A DNA stretch of 64,000 bases, taken from assembly GCF_003957745.1 (NCBI RefSeq), contig NZ_CP020373.1:1488001-1552000 (forward strand), read 5' to 3'. Within the stretch, counting starts at the first letter, position 1. Each line of letters starts with the position of its first letter. The DNA is from Shewanella khirikhana (GTDB lineage Bacteria > Pseudomonadota > Gammaproteobacteria > Enterobacterales > Shewanellaceae). The notes under the pieces were generated by a model. It did no database searches. It was given only the letters and a program-made list of their open reading frames with translations, and was not told the DNA's origin. Shown in pieces: positions 7,132 through 15,867 of the stretch. Made by a program: the position numbers and the translations under genes.

Positions 7132-8091
7132 GTGAAAAAACATCTGGCTTTGGGAATACTTGGGCTAATTGCAACAATGGCGATTCTGTATGCCGTTACG
7201 CCGGTTTCAACCTTGTATCAATACCTGATTGCGACCGAGCGAAGCATCGCCCACCTTGAGGTGAAACGGCTCAATGTTGATGAACTGGAAATTGAATATC
7301 TTCGCGGCGGCAGTGGCCCCACACTTGTGCTGCTGCACGGTTTCGGCGCCGATAAGGACAATTGGAGCCGCATTGCGCGCTACCTGGTAGATGATTTTGA
7401 TGTGATTGCGATTGACTTGCCGGGTTTTGGCAACAGTACCAAGGACATAAGCCTTAACTATGATGTCGGCTCGCAGGTGGCACGGCTTAAGCGGATAACC
7501 GATGTCTTAGGTTTAGATACGTTTAGTCTCGCCGGCAGTTCCATGGGCGGATACATTGCCGGGAACTTCGCTGCGAAGTATCCTGAAGCCGTTAAAAACC
7601 TATGGCTTATCAGCCCTTTGGGTGTAGAGGGTGCCCAAGCCAGCGAAATGTTTATCGCCACTCAACATGGCGCAGCCCCCGTTGTTTTACCCCGAACCGA
7701 GGCCGAGTTTTCAGCCTTGCTCGATGCCTTGTTTGTCGCAGCGCCTTTCATCCCTTCACCTATTGTCAGTTACCTGTCTGCCAAGGCGGTTGAGAGCGTC
7801 GAACTGAACAGCAAAATTTTTGAACAAATTCATAGGATGAGAGACGGCAAACCTCATCCCGATGCACCACTCGACACAGTGTTAACGCATTACACTGGCC
7901 CTGTGCTGATCACCTGGGGCGATAAAGACAGAGTGCTGCATGTGTCGGGCGCTGCTGTGCTAAAGGGTGTTGTGCCGCAGGCAAGAGTGAATATCCTCGC
8001 CAATGTGGGGCATTTGCCGATGGTCGAATCCCCTGACGTGACTGCTGATGCCTTCCTTGCATTCGCAGCAGCCAGCCAAGCCAATAATTGA
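7132..8091 (+). CDS. Alpha/beta hydrolase with N-terminal membrane anchor
   Basis: Hydrolase of 319 residues in the lipase/esterase-like alpha/beta fold. It starts with GTG. Residues 1-25 form a signal anchor (HLALGILGLIATMAILYAV), so the catalytic domain should face the periplasm. The oxyanion strand is LLHGFGADKDNW, the nucleophile elbow GSSMGG, the acid probably in WGDKDR and the histidine in GHLPMVE. The substrate cannot be told from sequence. It is the first gene of a plus-strand run after the integron and has chromosomal rather than cassette-like base composition. Confidence 0.8.
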   Translation: MKKHLALGILGLIATMAILYAVTPVSTLYQYLIATERSIAHLEVKRLNVDELEIEYLRGGSGPTLVLLHGFGADKDNWSRIARYLVDDFDVIAIDLPGFGNSTKDISLNYDVGSQVARLKRITDVLGLDTFSLAGSSMGGYIAGNFAAKYPEAVKNLWLISPLGVEGAQASEMFIATQHGAAPVVLPRTEAEFSALLDALFVAAPFIPSPIVSYLSAKAVESVELNSKIFEQIHRMRDGKPHPDAPLDTVLTHYTGPVLITWGDKDRVLHVSGAAVLKGVVPQARVNILANVGHLPMVESPDVTADAFLAFAAASQANN

Positions 8092-8401
8092 TGTTCAGTG
8101 CTCGGTCAGTTCGCTTATCAGACCGGTCAGAACAGCGCTCAGATTGATGTTCAGAGTGACTAATTAGAGTTGCTGTATCGATTTCTGGATAACGGTGTTG
8201 ATATTGATAGCTGTGTGCTGATTGACCATTTTGCAGATAAGGGTTTCTTAGCGGGTTTGTGGCTCCGTGGGCTTGCAAACTTCGCTGCAAGGCCGATTGG
8301 CAGGGCTTATTGCCACGACTTATTACCAGGACTAATCTCAATACGTAACGTCTTAAACTTCGGTTGTTAAACCTAAGGGTTTTACAGGGATACTCAAACA
8401 A
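8092..8401. other. Intergenic region without a supported gene
   Basis: About 310 nt between the hydrolase and the nitronate monooxygenase-like gene. Short frames here have poor starts and no recognisable product. I see no clear terminator, repeat or attC. Confidence 0.6.
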
Positions 8402-9445
8402 ATGGATTTTAAAGCCTTACTGGGCACACAGTTGCCTATCGTTCAGGCGCCGATGGCCGGCGTGCAGGACAGTGCCCTTGCGATTGCAGTCAGCGAGGTT
8501 GGCGGCCTTGGTTCGCTGCCTTGCGGCATGCTGAGCACAGACAAGATAGTTGAAGAAATTCAGCAAATAACACGGCAAACCTCCAAGCCCTACAATCTTA
8601 ACTTCTTTTGTCATCAAAGCCTGGCGTTTGATGAGGCTCGCCAGCAGCAGTGGCGCAGCAGACTTAAGCCGTACTTCAGTGAGCTTGAGATTACCCCAAG
8701 TGCTGGCGGGGCCAGCAGGGTGCCGTTCAGCCACGAGATTGCCGATGCCATAGAGCCCTTCGCACCGCCCTTTATCAGTTTTCATTTTGGCCTGCCGGAA
8801 AAATCCTTGCTGGCGCGGGTGAAGGGTTGGGGCACCAGAATCGTGTCGTCTGCCACCACAGTGGATGAAGCCCTTTGGCTCGAAGAACATGGCGCCGATG
8901 CCATTATCGCTCAGGGGCTGGAGGCGGGGGGCCACAGGGGCATGTTCTTATCAAAGGATATAAGTACCCAAATGGGTCTGTTTGCTTTGCTGCCACAAAT
9001 AGTGACTAAGGTGAGCGTACCCGTGATCGCAGCAGGCGGCATTTGTGATAGCCGCTCAGTTAACGCCGCGATGGAACTTGGCGCTGCTGCGGTGCAGGTG
9101 GGAACCGCCTATATGCTGTGCGATGAGGCAAAGACCTCAGCCTTGCATCGTCAGGCAATTCAATCGGGGCGGGCGGCCCACACGGCGCTGACCAATCTGT
9201 TTTCAGGAAAACCGGCCCGTGGCATTGTCAATCGCGCCATGAGTGAGCTTGGGTACATGAGTGACGATGCGCCCGAATTTCCCTTTGCCTCTATTGAGAT
9301 GGGGCAGCTCAGGGCTGCTGCTGAGCCCCGTGGGCGAGATGATTTTTCCCCCCTGTGGTGTGGCCAGAATGCAGCTGGCTGCAAGCAAATAGCGGCCGGG
9401 GCGCTGACACTTGAGCTTGCCAGTGCCTTTCTGGATGCAAACTAG
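8402..9445 (+). CDS. Nitronate monooxygenase (2-nitropropane dioxygenase) family protein
   Basis: FMN-dependent TIM-barrel enzyme of 347 residues. It has the family N-terminus (PIVQAPMAGVQDSALA), the ADAIIAQGLEAGGHRG segment that holds the catalytic histidine, and the phosphate-binding IAAGGICDSR motif followed by GAAAVQVGTAY. Members oxidise alkyl nitronates such as propionate-3-nitronate; the natural substrate here is not shown. A modest ribosome site precedes the ATG. Thirty nt separate it from the GFA-type gene, so the two are likely cotranscribed. Confidence 0.88.
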   Translation: MDFKALLGTQLPIVQAPMAGVQDSALAIAVSEVGGLGSLPCGMLSTDKIVEEIQQITRQTSKPYNLNFFCHQSLAFDEARQQQWRSRLKPYFSELEITPSAGGASRVPFSHEIADAIEPFAPPFISFHFGLPEKSLLARVKGWGTRIVSSATTVDEALWLEEHGADAIIAQGLEAGGHRGMFLSKDISTQMGLFALLPQIVTKVSVPVIAAGGICDSRSVNAAMELGAAAVQVGTAYMLCDEAKTSALHRQAIQSGRAAHTALTNLFSGKPARGIVNRAMSELGYMSDDAPEFPFASIEMGQLRAAAEPRGRDDFSPLWCGQNAAGCKQIAAGALTLELASAFLDAN

Positions 9446-9475
9446 CTTAAAAACAAAAAGATAAAGGATGTAGTT

Positions 9476-9883
9476 ATGTACAAAGGGAGTTGTCTTTGCG
9501 GCTCGGTAAGCTTTTTATTGAAAGGCAGGATCAGTGACATTATTCATTGCCACTGCTCTTTGTGCCGCAAAGCAAGTGGTTCAGCCTATGCAACCAACGG
9601 CTTTATCGACGCTGCGGATTTTGAGGTAACCGACACAGAGGCTAGCTTAACCTTTTATGAGAGTGCAGCGGGTAAACGCAAGTATTTCTGCAAATGCTGC
9701 GGCGCGCCTATTTACAGTGAAAATACGGCTAAACCGGGTCGTTACCGGCTGAGATTAGGGGCGCTTGACAGCGATATCAATGAACGGCCAATGTCCCACA
9801 ACTTTGTGACCTCCAAGGCCAGCTGGGAAGACCTTGATGCCGGGCTGCCACGTTATGAAAGGTACGAGCCGGGCAGGGAGTAG
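9476..9883 (+). CDS. GFA/CENP-V zinc domain protein
   Basis: Protein of 135 residues of the glutathione-dependent formaldehyde-activating (GFA) family. The zinc-binding cysteines are all visible: CLCGSV near residue 7, HCHCSLCRKASG near 30 and CKCCGAPIY near 72. Most GFA-family proteins are of unknown activity; few are proven enzymes. AAAGGATG precedes the ATG. It sits between two oxidoreductases, which suggests a small detoxification group, but this is inference. Confidence 0.85.
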   Translation: MYKGSCLCGSVSFLLKGRISDIIHCHCSLCRKASGSAYATNGFIDAADFEVTDTEASLTFYESAAGKRKYFCKCCGAPIYSENTAKPGRYRLRLGALDSDINERPMSHNFVTSKASWEDLDAGLPRYERYEPGRE

Positions 9884-9928
9884 CTGTCCAAACACTGACA
9901 AGAGTCTCACGACAAGGAGTGTGGGCAT

Positions 9929-10915
9929 ATGAAAGCGGTTTGTTGGCAGGGCTATGGCGGCCCCGAGGTGCTTACCCTTGGCGATATCGCGCCGCCGCGC
10001 CCGGGCGCACGGCAAGTGTTGATAAAGGTGCATGCCGCTACGGTTACTGCGGGGGATGCCAGACTCAGGGCCATGGATGTGGCCCCGGGTTTTGGGCTGC
10101 CAACCCGGCTTGCCTTTGGGTTAACCAAACCCAGGCGGCGCACGCCCGGCATGGAGTTCGCCGGCGAGGTGGCTGAAATTGGCCGTGGTGTCAGCCGCTT
10201 TCGGGTTGGTGAGCAGGTGTTTGGTACTGCGGGCATGGCGCTTGGTGCCCATGCCGAGTATCTGTGTGTTGATGAAACTGCCGTTATCTGCCGGACACCG
10301 GCCAACCTCAGTCATCAGCAGGCGGTGGCCGCCATCTTCGGTGGTCTTACCGCAATCCAGTTCCTGCAGCACAAAGTCAGCCTGCACCCAGGGCAGCGGC
10401 TGCTGATTAACGGAGCTTCGGGCGCTGTAGGCACGTCTGCTATCCAGCTGGCCAAGGCCGCAGGTGCCTGGGTATGCGGTGTGTGCAGCAGTGCCAATAC
10501 TGAACTGGTGCGCGCGCTGGGGGCTGATGAAGTGCTGAACTACGATACTGCGTCCTCTGGAAACGCCCCTTTGTTACACACAGCAAAGCTTTATCCGGTT
10601 GATTTCATTCTGGATGCCGTCGGCAATCTTACGCCAAAAAGCTGCGCACATCTTCTTGGTTCAACAGGCAAGCTTATTCAGCTGAATACCGGGCTTATGG
10701 GCAACCTGTGGGCGGCAATAAACCCAAGGCTGATTGCCGGGGTTGCGGCAGAATCGGAGGCCGATCTGCAACTACTAAAAACCTTGTTGGGATCCGGAAA
10801 GCTGGTGCCCGTTATCGACAGTGTGTATTCGTTGGCTGATATCGCATCGGCCCATCGGCGGGTGGACAGCCACCGTAAAAAAGGCAGCGTGGTGATTGCC
10901 GTGCAGGGCCAGTGA
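9929..10915 (+). CDS. Zinc-independent quinone oxidoreductase-like MDR protein
   Basis: Medium-chain dehydrogenase/reductase of 328 residues, NAD(P)H-dependent. It has the N-terminal GroES-like domain and the Rossmann motif GASGAVGTSAIQLAK near residue 160. The structural zinc cysteine cluster of classical alcohol dehydrogenases is missing, which fits the quinone oxidoreductase branch. A strong ribosome site (AAGGAG) precedes the ATG. The substrate is unknown. Confidence 0.85.
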   Translation: MKAVCWQGYGGPEVLTLGDIAPPRPGARQVLIKVHAATVTAGDARLRAMDVAPGFGLPTRLAFGLTKPRRRTPGMEFAGEVAEIGRGVSRFRVGEQVFGTAGMALGAHAEYLCVDETAVICRTPANLSHQQAVAAIFGGLTAIQFLQHKVSLHPGQRLLINGASGAVGTSAIQLAKAAGAWVCGVCSSANTELVRALGADEVLNYDTASSGNAPLLHTAKLYPVDFILDAVGNLTPKSCAHLLGSTGKLIQLNTGLMGNLWAAINPRLIAGVAAESEADLQLLKTLLGSGKLVPVIDSVYSLADIASAHRRVDSHRKKGSVVIAVQGQ

Positions 10916-11008
10916 TTGATGGGCTCAAATTGAGTTGCCCAAAGTCGCTTGAGTCGCCTGTTTATGAGTATCGTTTAATGCTTTGAATGTCATTTGAAAG
11001 GGATTGGG

Positions 11009-11299
11009 ATGTTTATTGTATCGCTTCACTATCTGGTACCCCTTGCCAAGGTGGATACCTTTATTCCTGAGCACATCGCTTTTTTGGATAAGCACTATGC
11101 AAAAGGGCATTTTCTGTTGTCCGGACGCAAGGAGCCTCGCACCGGCGGGGTGATCCTGGCCAATGTGGATAGCCGCGAACTTCTGGATGGTATTCTGGTC
11201 GAAGACCCATTCTTTCGGGAAAAACTTGCCCGCTATGAGATCACAGAAATCATACCCAGCAGGGCCTGTGCTGAGCTTGGTTTTTTACTCGCTGACTGA
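11009..11299 (+). CDS. YCII-related domain protein
   Basis: Protein of 96 residues with the YCII ferredoxin-like fold. The start is ATG 11009, preceded by AAAGGGA; the in-frame TTG at 10994 is less likely. The conserved segment HIAFLDKHYAKGHFLLSGR contains the histidine typical of the family, followed by GGVILANVDS and DPFF. Related proteins act as small dehydrochlorinases or have unknown roles. It follows the oxidoreductase group in the same direction. Confidence 0.82.
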   Translation: MFIVSLHYLVPLAKVDTFIPEHIAFLDKHYAKGHFLLSGRKEPRTGGVILANVDSRELLDGILVEDPFFREKLARYEITEIIPSRACAELGFLLAD

Positions 11300-11363
11300 T
11301 GTTCACTGGCTAACGTTTGCCGAATCGATTTAGCCCTTGAAGCATTATCAAAATTGCAGAGGT

Positions 11364-11864
11364 ATGACTGTGGTTGCTGCAAATGAAATCGCCCGGCCGT
11401 TGGCCGGGAAACGATATAAAAACCCAGCCCTGGTGTGGGCAGCTATTTTGAGTTTTGGCGCGGCGCTGTTGCATCTGGCCACCATTGCTGGCGGTGAAGA
11501 CTGGTACCGGGCCATGGGCGCGGGTGAGCAGATGGCGCGAATGGCAAGGGCAGGGGATCCTTATCCCACTTATCTGACGTTGTTTATTGCGGCAGTGCTG
11601 AGTCTGTGGGGACTGTTCGCCCTTGCTGGTGCGGGCGTTATTCGCAAGCTGCCGTTTACCCGCCTGGCGCTTTATATTATTACTGCGGTTTACACATTAC
11701 GCGGGGTTTACGGATTGGGGATAGCGGCTCTGATGGGGGCTGAGATGATAGAACATCCCTATCTTAGCAGCCTGGGGATCGGTTTTTGGCTTTTGAGCTC
11801 CAGCATTTGCTTGGGTATTGGACTAGTGCATATTACTGGGCTCAGAAAGGGCTTGTTTTTTTAA
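11364..11864 (+). CDS. Four-helix integral membrane protein
   Basis: Hypothetical inner-membrane protein of 166 residues. The start is ATG 11364 with AGAGG just upstream; a TTG at 11337 is also in frame. Four hydrophobic helices are apparent: PALVWAAILSFGAALLHLA, LTLFIAAVLSLWGLFALAGA, FTRLALYIITAVYTLRGVYG and a C-terminal one near LGIGFWLLSSSICLGIGL. No catalytic motif is seen. Function unknown. Confidence 0.72.
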   Translation: MTVVAANEIARPLAGKRYKNPALVWAAILSFGAALLHLATIAGGEDWYRAMGAGEQMARMARAGDPYPTYLTLFIAAVLSLWGLFALAGAGVIRKLPFTRLALYIITAVYTLRGVYGLGIAALMGAEMIEHPYLSSLGIGFWLLSSSICLGIGLVHITGLRKGLFF

Positions 11865-11889
11865 CGGCCTTACACTGAGGATCGCGCTA

Positions 11890-12276
11890 ATGGATAACAA
11901 GAAGACAGACTATTCCGCTTATAGCCTAACAGACTTGATGCGCGCCAGACAGGAAATCGATGAAGATCAATATCCTGAAGAGTATCAAGAGATCCAGAGT
12001 CTGATAAAGGCTAATGTTCAGGGATTCGATGATAAGTTTCGTCAAAAGTCACCACCTGAGCAAAGGCTTAACGCAAAGACCGCAAGAGCCTCTGCTGTGG
12101 GTTTATCAGTGATGTTGATTTATGCCTTGTATACGGGGCATTTTCCCGGCCGTAGTGGTGGGCTCTATGCGAATGAAGATCCCTACTGGTATTGGGCGCT
12201 ATTTTGTTTTCTATCTATTTCCAACCTATATGCTTTTTATGTATGGATTGTGGACTCGAAGAGCTCTTCTGATTAG
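11890..12276 (+). CDS. Hypothetical membrane protein, 128 aa
   Basis: Unrecognised protein with a charged soluble N-terminal half (DYSAYSLTDLMRARQEIDED) and two hydrophobic helices in the C-terminal half, near VGLSVMLIYALYTGHF and WYWALFCFLSISNLYAFYVW. ACTGAGGA precedes the ATG. It is the last plus-strand gene before the convergent terminator at 12303. Confidence 0.7.
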   Translation: MDNKKTDYSAYSLTDLMRARQEIDEDQYPEEYQEIQSLIKANVQGFDDKFRQKSPPEQRLNAKTARASAVGLSVMLIYALYTGHFPGRSGGLYANEDPYWYWALFCFLSISNLYAFYVWIVDSKSSSD

Positions 12277-12302
12277 TGATAGGTTTGTTGGCAGTTTTCA
12301 TG

Positions 12303-12333
12303 AAAAAAACGCCCCACAAGGGGCGTTTTTTTA
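12303..12333. terminator. Bidirectional intrinsic terminator
   Basis: AAAAAACGCCCC and GGGGCGTTTTTT pair around ACAA, giving T-runs on both strands. It serves the plus-strand run ending at 12276 and the minus-strand kdn operon ending at 12379. Confidence 0.9.
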
Positions 12334-12378
12334 TTCCTGTTTGTCACCTGAGTGGGCTTTTTAGCTTATTTTTTGAGC

Positions 12379-12630
12379 CTATTTTTTGGACTCATCTTTT
12401 TCGCCAGCTTCGGATTGTGCTTCACGAGGTTCGGGATCCGAAGCCACGTTAGCCTTATCAGCGTCTTGCTGCTGGTCAGCTGTACTATCGGCCTTTTTGT
12501 TGGGATCGCCAAACTGAGGCATCTTGAACTTGGCGCTGTACTTGAGCACGGCCAGGTTCGAGAAAATCACCCCAATCACCAGAGCGATAATCAGCACCAC
12601 TTCCAGGGTAGACATAGAGGAGGCGTTCAT
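12379..12630 (-). CDS. DUF2897 family small membrane protein
   Basis: Protein of up to 83 residues with one N-terminal helix (TLEVVLIIALVIGVIFSNLA) and a charged tail rich in Asp, Glu, Lys and Gln. This matches the DUF2897 family, whose function is unknown. The ATG at 12630 overlaps the kdsB stop as TGATG, showing translational coupling; a second ATG at 12615 is possible. It is the last gene of the kdn group. Confidence 0.78.
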   Translation of the reverse strand: MNASSMSTLEVVLIIALVIGVIFSNLAVLKYSAKFKMPQFGDPNKKADSTADQQQDADKANVASDPEPREAQSEAGEKDESKK

Positions 12631-13367
12631 CAGTCTACCTTGAGACGATTTTCACAGCGGCGGATATCCTCTGGGGTATCCACTTCCGGTGAGTCGAAGG
12701 CACTGATGGCAACCTTGATTTTATGGCCATATTCCAGTGCGCGCAGCTGCTCAAGCTTCTCGAGATCTTCAAGACGCCCCAGCGGCAGGCTATTGAAAGT
12801 GTGCACAAAACGGCGGGTATAAGCGTATACGCCCAGGTGCTTGTACACCGGATACTCGCTCACATCACGGCCAAAGGGAATACGGGCACGGGAGAAGTAG
12901 AGGGCGTTCATATCGTTGTCGAACACCATCTTCACATGCTTGGGATCGTCAAGCTCAGCCTTATCGCTGATCTGATAACCCAGGGTCGCCATCTCGAACT
13001 CGCCGGGGTGACGGGCAAACAGCTCGATGATCTGCTCGATGGAGATAGGGTCGATAAGGGGCTGATCCCCTTGCAGGTTAATCACCAAATCGTCATCGGC
13101 CAGACCCAGTTGGGTGATGGCGTCTTCGATGCGGTCGGTACCGGATGCGGCGTCGGCGCCGGTCATCACTACCTTGCCGCCGAAGGCTTCAACGGCATCC
13201 TTGATGCGTTCATCGTCCGTGGCCACGTAAATGGCGCTGAGGCCCTTGGCAAGTCCGGCACGCTCGTACACGTGTTGGATCATGGGTTTGCCATTGATGG
13301 GGGCCAGAGGCTTTCCGGGAAAACGGCTGGAGCCGTAACGGGCCGGAATAAGCAGGGTCACGTTCAT
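12630..13367 (-). CDS. kdsB: 8-amino-3,8-dideoxy-manno-octulosonate (Kdo8N) cytidylyltransferase
   Basis: Activates the LPS core sugar with CTP. The protein has 245 residues from MNVTLLIPARYGSSRFPGKP; upstream in-frame codons are intergenic. Motifs seen are the nucleotide loop PARYGSSRFPGKPL, NLQGDQP near residue 95 and EVDTPEDI near the end, as in KdsB proteins. It directly follows kdnA and kdnB, which make Kdo8N in Shewanella, so the amino sugar is the likely substrate rather than plain Kdo. An ATG-proximal ribosome site (AAGGAT) is present. Confidence 0.9.
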   Translation of the reverse strand: MNVTLLIPARYGSSRFPGKPLAPINGKPMIQHVYERAGLAKGLSAIYVATDDERIKDAVEAFGGKVVMTGADAASGTDRIEDAITQLGLADDDLVINLQGDQPLIDPISIEQIIELFARHPGEFEMATLGYQISDKAELDDPKHVKMVFDNDMNALYFSRARIPFGRDVSEYPVYKHLGVYAYTRRFVHTFNSLPLGRLEDLEKLEQLRALEYGHKIKVAISAFDSPEVDTPEDIRRCENRLKVD

Positions 13368-13393
13368 GGATAAATCCTTAGCACAAAGAAACA

Positions 13394-13411
13394 GGGCTCC
13401 CGCAGGAGCCC
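13394..13411 (-). terminator. Hairpin between kdnB and kdsB
   Basis: GGGCTCC pairs with GGAGCCC around a short loop. On the minus strand it is followed by TGTTTCTTTG, a weak T-rich tail. It may attenuate or process the operon transcript. Confidence 0.45.
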
Positions 13412-13423
13412 GGCTACACAAAA

Positions 13424-14494
13424 CTAGATGCGGCGATACAGCTTGGTCAGCATCTCGTCGGTGACTTTCTCTTCCCAGCCGTCGCCATACACGTTGTGCC
13501 ACAGTGGGCCGAGGCTCTTGGCCACTTTCACCATGCGGGCGATAGTTTCGTCAGGCAGATCTTTACAGATGTCCTTTGGCAGGGTGATGTTGTGCTTTTC
13601 CATCATGGTACGGAACTCGGCCACACCGGCTGGGTAGAATTCTTCCAGCACGTTGAAGGCGATACAGTTACCGATACCGTGGTGGTAGCCCAGTACATAG
13701 CCCAGACCATAAGACAGGGCGTGACAGGCACCCACCTGGCTGTAAGCGATGGACATGCCGCCCATGTAAGAGGCCATCATCAGCTTGTCGTCTTTCTCTG
13801 GGTGGTCATCCAGATACACTTCGCGGCACAGTTCCAGTGATTTCTCACCAAAGGCCTTGGAGTATTCGTTCAGGAAGGTACCTTCCAGTGACTCGATACA
13901 GTGAATGTAGCAGTCCATACCCGTGTAGAACCACTGATCAACAGGCACGCCGGCAATCAGCTCAGGATCCATGATGATCTGGTCGAACACGGTGAAGTCA
14001 GAGTTCAGACCCAGCTTACGCTCAGGACCGCAGAGTACCGCAGTACGTGAGGCTTCGGCGCCGGTACCGGAAATGGTAGGAATACCAATGTGATGCACTG
14101 CAGCTACCTTGATAAGATCCCAGCCCTGGTACATGGCAGAGCCACCTGGGTTGGTCAGCATCAAAGACACGGCCTTGGCCAGATCCATGGTGGAACCACC
14201 ACCCAGACCCACCACGCTTACCGGCAGCTTGCTGTTGAAGGCCTGAACTTCTTCGGTCAGGGCATCAACCTGTTCGGTAGAAGGCTCTTCGTCTACGTTA
14301 ACCCAAATGATTTTGTCGTGGGCCTTGGCAGGAATACGGCCTTCCAGTGGCTTGCCCTGGTGTACGTCGTCAACCAGAAATACCACGAAATCATCGTCGC
14401 TCTTGCGCTCGGCAGCCAGCACTTCGTCCAGCTGGTTAAAGGCGCCGCGACCGAAGATCATCTTAGGTACAGCTTTGAAATTTCTGAATTTCAT
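13424..14494 (-). CDS. kdnB: Kdo 8-oxidase, iron-dependent alcohol dehydrogenase family
   Basis: Oxidises the C8 hydroxyl of Kdo to the aldehyde that KdnA then aminates. The protein has 356 residues and belongs to the Fe-ADH family: dinucleotide loop VVGLGGGSTMDLAKA near residue 98, and metal ligands in the segments YTGMDCYIHCIE, GACHALSYGLG and YHHGIGNC. It lies 18 nt downstream of kdnA. The pathway is established for Shewanella oneidensis; the assignment rests on family and gene order. Confidence 0.9.
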   Translation of the reverse strand: MKFRNFKAVPKMIFGRGAFNQLDEVLAAERKSDDDFVVFLVDDVHQGKPLEGRIPAKAHDKIIWVNVDEEPSTEQVDALTEEVQAFNSKLPVSVVGLGGGSTMDLAKAVSLMLTNPGGSAMYQGWDLIKVAAVHHIGIPTISGTGAEASRTAVLCGPERKLGLNSDFTVFDQIIMDPELIAGVPVDQWFYTGMDCYIHCIESLEGTFLNEYSKAFGEKSLELCREVYLDDHPEKDDKLMMASYMGGMSIAYSQVGACHALSYGLGYVLGYHHGIGNCIAFNVLEEFYPAGVAEFRTMMEKHNITLPKDICKDLPDETIARMVKVAKSLGPLWHNVYGDGWEEKVTDEMLTKLYRRI

Positions 14495-14512
14495 GCAAAA
14501 GACTCCCGTCTA

Positions 14513-15700
14513 TTATTGGGCAAATGCCTTCTTGATGTTGGCAATACGCTCCTGGATCTGCTCTTCAGTCCAGCTGAGCTTGATGAGCATGGAAATGGTG
14601 CGGCTCATGATTGCATCGGATTTTGGCACAGAAACCTGAGTGTAGTCAGGCTTGTCGGCCACCAGTGTGATCGGCAGCGCGGCTGGTGCGGTCAGTTTCT
14701 GGATGTGATCCCAGTTCTTCAGGTAGTGCCAGTTGTTCACGTACCAGTAGAAGCAGCCATCCACGCCGTTGGCGGCCAGGGCCTTGTTGATTTCCTGGGT
14801 GCGCGCTTCGGTAGGCAGCATAAAGGACAGGAAGCCGGCGTTGTCGCCTTCAGCATCGGGGATCACGCGGAAGCTCACTTCCGGGATTTCTGCCATGGCA
14901 TCTTTAATCAGCTTTTTGTTTTTACGCTGAATGTCGAGGATGGTGTCGAGCTTACGCAGCTGCGCCAGACCCAGGGCGGCATTCATTTCGCTGATACGGA
15001 AGTTCAGACCCATGATAGGGTGCTTTTCGGCGCCGCGATCGTTGCCAATGTGGTCGTGACCGTGGTCAGAGAACATGTGGCTGTGGTTATAGATGGTTTC
15101 GTCGTTGGTGATAACGGCTCCGCCTTCGCCACAGGAAATGGTTTTCACTGAGTCGAAAGAGAAACAGCCTACCTGACCGATAGTGCCCAGGCCTTTGCCT
15201 TTGTAGCTGCCGCCGATGGCCTGACAGGCATCTTCCATCAGCACAATTCCGTGCTCGTCACAAATGGCTTTGATTTCGTCCATGTGACCCATGGAGCCAC
15301 ACATGTGCACAAAGTTCACCGCCTTGGTGCGGGGGGTGATGGCCGCGCGGATGCCTTCGGGTGACAGACACAGGGTCTCGTCGATTTCGGCAAATACAGG
15401 TACGGCGCCTGCCATCATGATGGCTTCAACTGAGGCCACAAAGGTAAAGGGAGGCACAATCACTTCGTCACCGGCGCCAATGCCGGCAGCCATCAGGGCG
15501 GTGGTCAGGGCAGAGGTACCGCTGGACAGCAGGTGGGCGTGTTTTACGCCAATCTTTTCACACAGCAGCGCTTCAAATTCGCGGCTCTTCCAGCGGCCAT
15601 TGCGCATGCCGTCAAAGTTATAACGGAAGGTAAAGCCGTTCTCCATGACATCTGCGACTTCCTGCTTTTCCTCAGGACCAAAAATTTCAAAACCGGGCAT
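14513..15700 (-). CDS. kdnA: 8-amino-Kdo transaminase, DegT/DnrJ/EryC1 family
   Basis: PLP-dependent aminotransferase that converts the 8-aldehyde of Kdo to 8-amino-Kdo, a sugar of Shewanella LPS. The protein has 395 residues from MPGFEIFGPEEKQ, with AGGAG 10 nt upstream; an upstream in-frame start is not used. Family motifs include LLSSGTSALTTALMAAGIG, EDACQAIGGSYKG and the PLP lysine in FDSVKTISCGEGGA. It is the first gene of kdnA-kdnB-kdsB-DUF2897. Confidence 0.91.
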   Translation of the reverse strand: MPGFEIFGPEEKQEVADVMENGFTFRYNFDGMRNGRWKSREFEALLCEKIGVKHAHLLSSGTSALTTALMAAGIGAGDEVIVPPFTFVASVEAIMMAGAVPVFAEIDETLCLSPEGIRAAITPRTKAVNFVHMCGSMGHMDEIKAICDEHGIVLMEDACQAIGGSYKGKGLGTIGQVGCFSFDSVKTISCGEGGAVITNDETIYNHSHMFSDHGHDHIGNDRGAEKHPIMGLNFRISEMNAALGLAQLRKLDTILDIQRKNKKLIKDAMAEIPEVSFRVIPDAEGDNAGFLSFMLPTEARTQEINKALAANGVDGCFYWYVNNWHYLKNWDHIQKLTAPAALPITLVADKPDYTQVSVPKSDAIMSRTISMLIKLSWTEEQIQERIANIKKAFAQ

Positions 15701-15801
15701 GGAAGTGATTCTCCTAAAATTCTGTGCATGGCGCCAAGGGCGCGATGAAAAACCCAAAGATTATAACTGGGTTGGCAACTTGATAGCGATAAGGGGGCGC
15801 G

Positions 15802-15834
15802 AAAAAAATTAAAAAGGCAGTCACTTGACTGCCT
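15802..15834 (-). terminator. Intrinsic terminator of the carbonic anhydrase gene
   Basis: On the minus strand AGGCAGTCA and TGACTGCCT pair, followed by TTTTTAATTTTTTTC. It stands between can and the kdnA promoter. Confidence 0.88.
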
Positions 15835-15867
15835 GATTACAACATGGTGTGGAGCGGCGGAGGCGCT

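Noticed and set aside
8170..8370. 66-codon open frame between the hydrolase and the nitronate monooxygenase-like gene
   Set aside because: TTG start, no ribosome site, no recognisable protein pattern; treated as intergenic.
9919..10176. Alternative frame at the start of the quinone oxidoreductase gene
   Set aside because: Shadow of the well-supported MDR gene in another frame.
14090..15151. 353-codon plus-strand frame opposite kdnA/kdnB
   Set aside because: It is the antisense of well-supported genes; the His/Val-rich sequence is typical of an antisense shadow.
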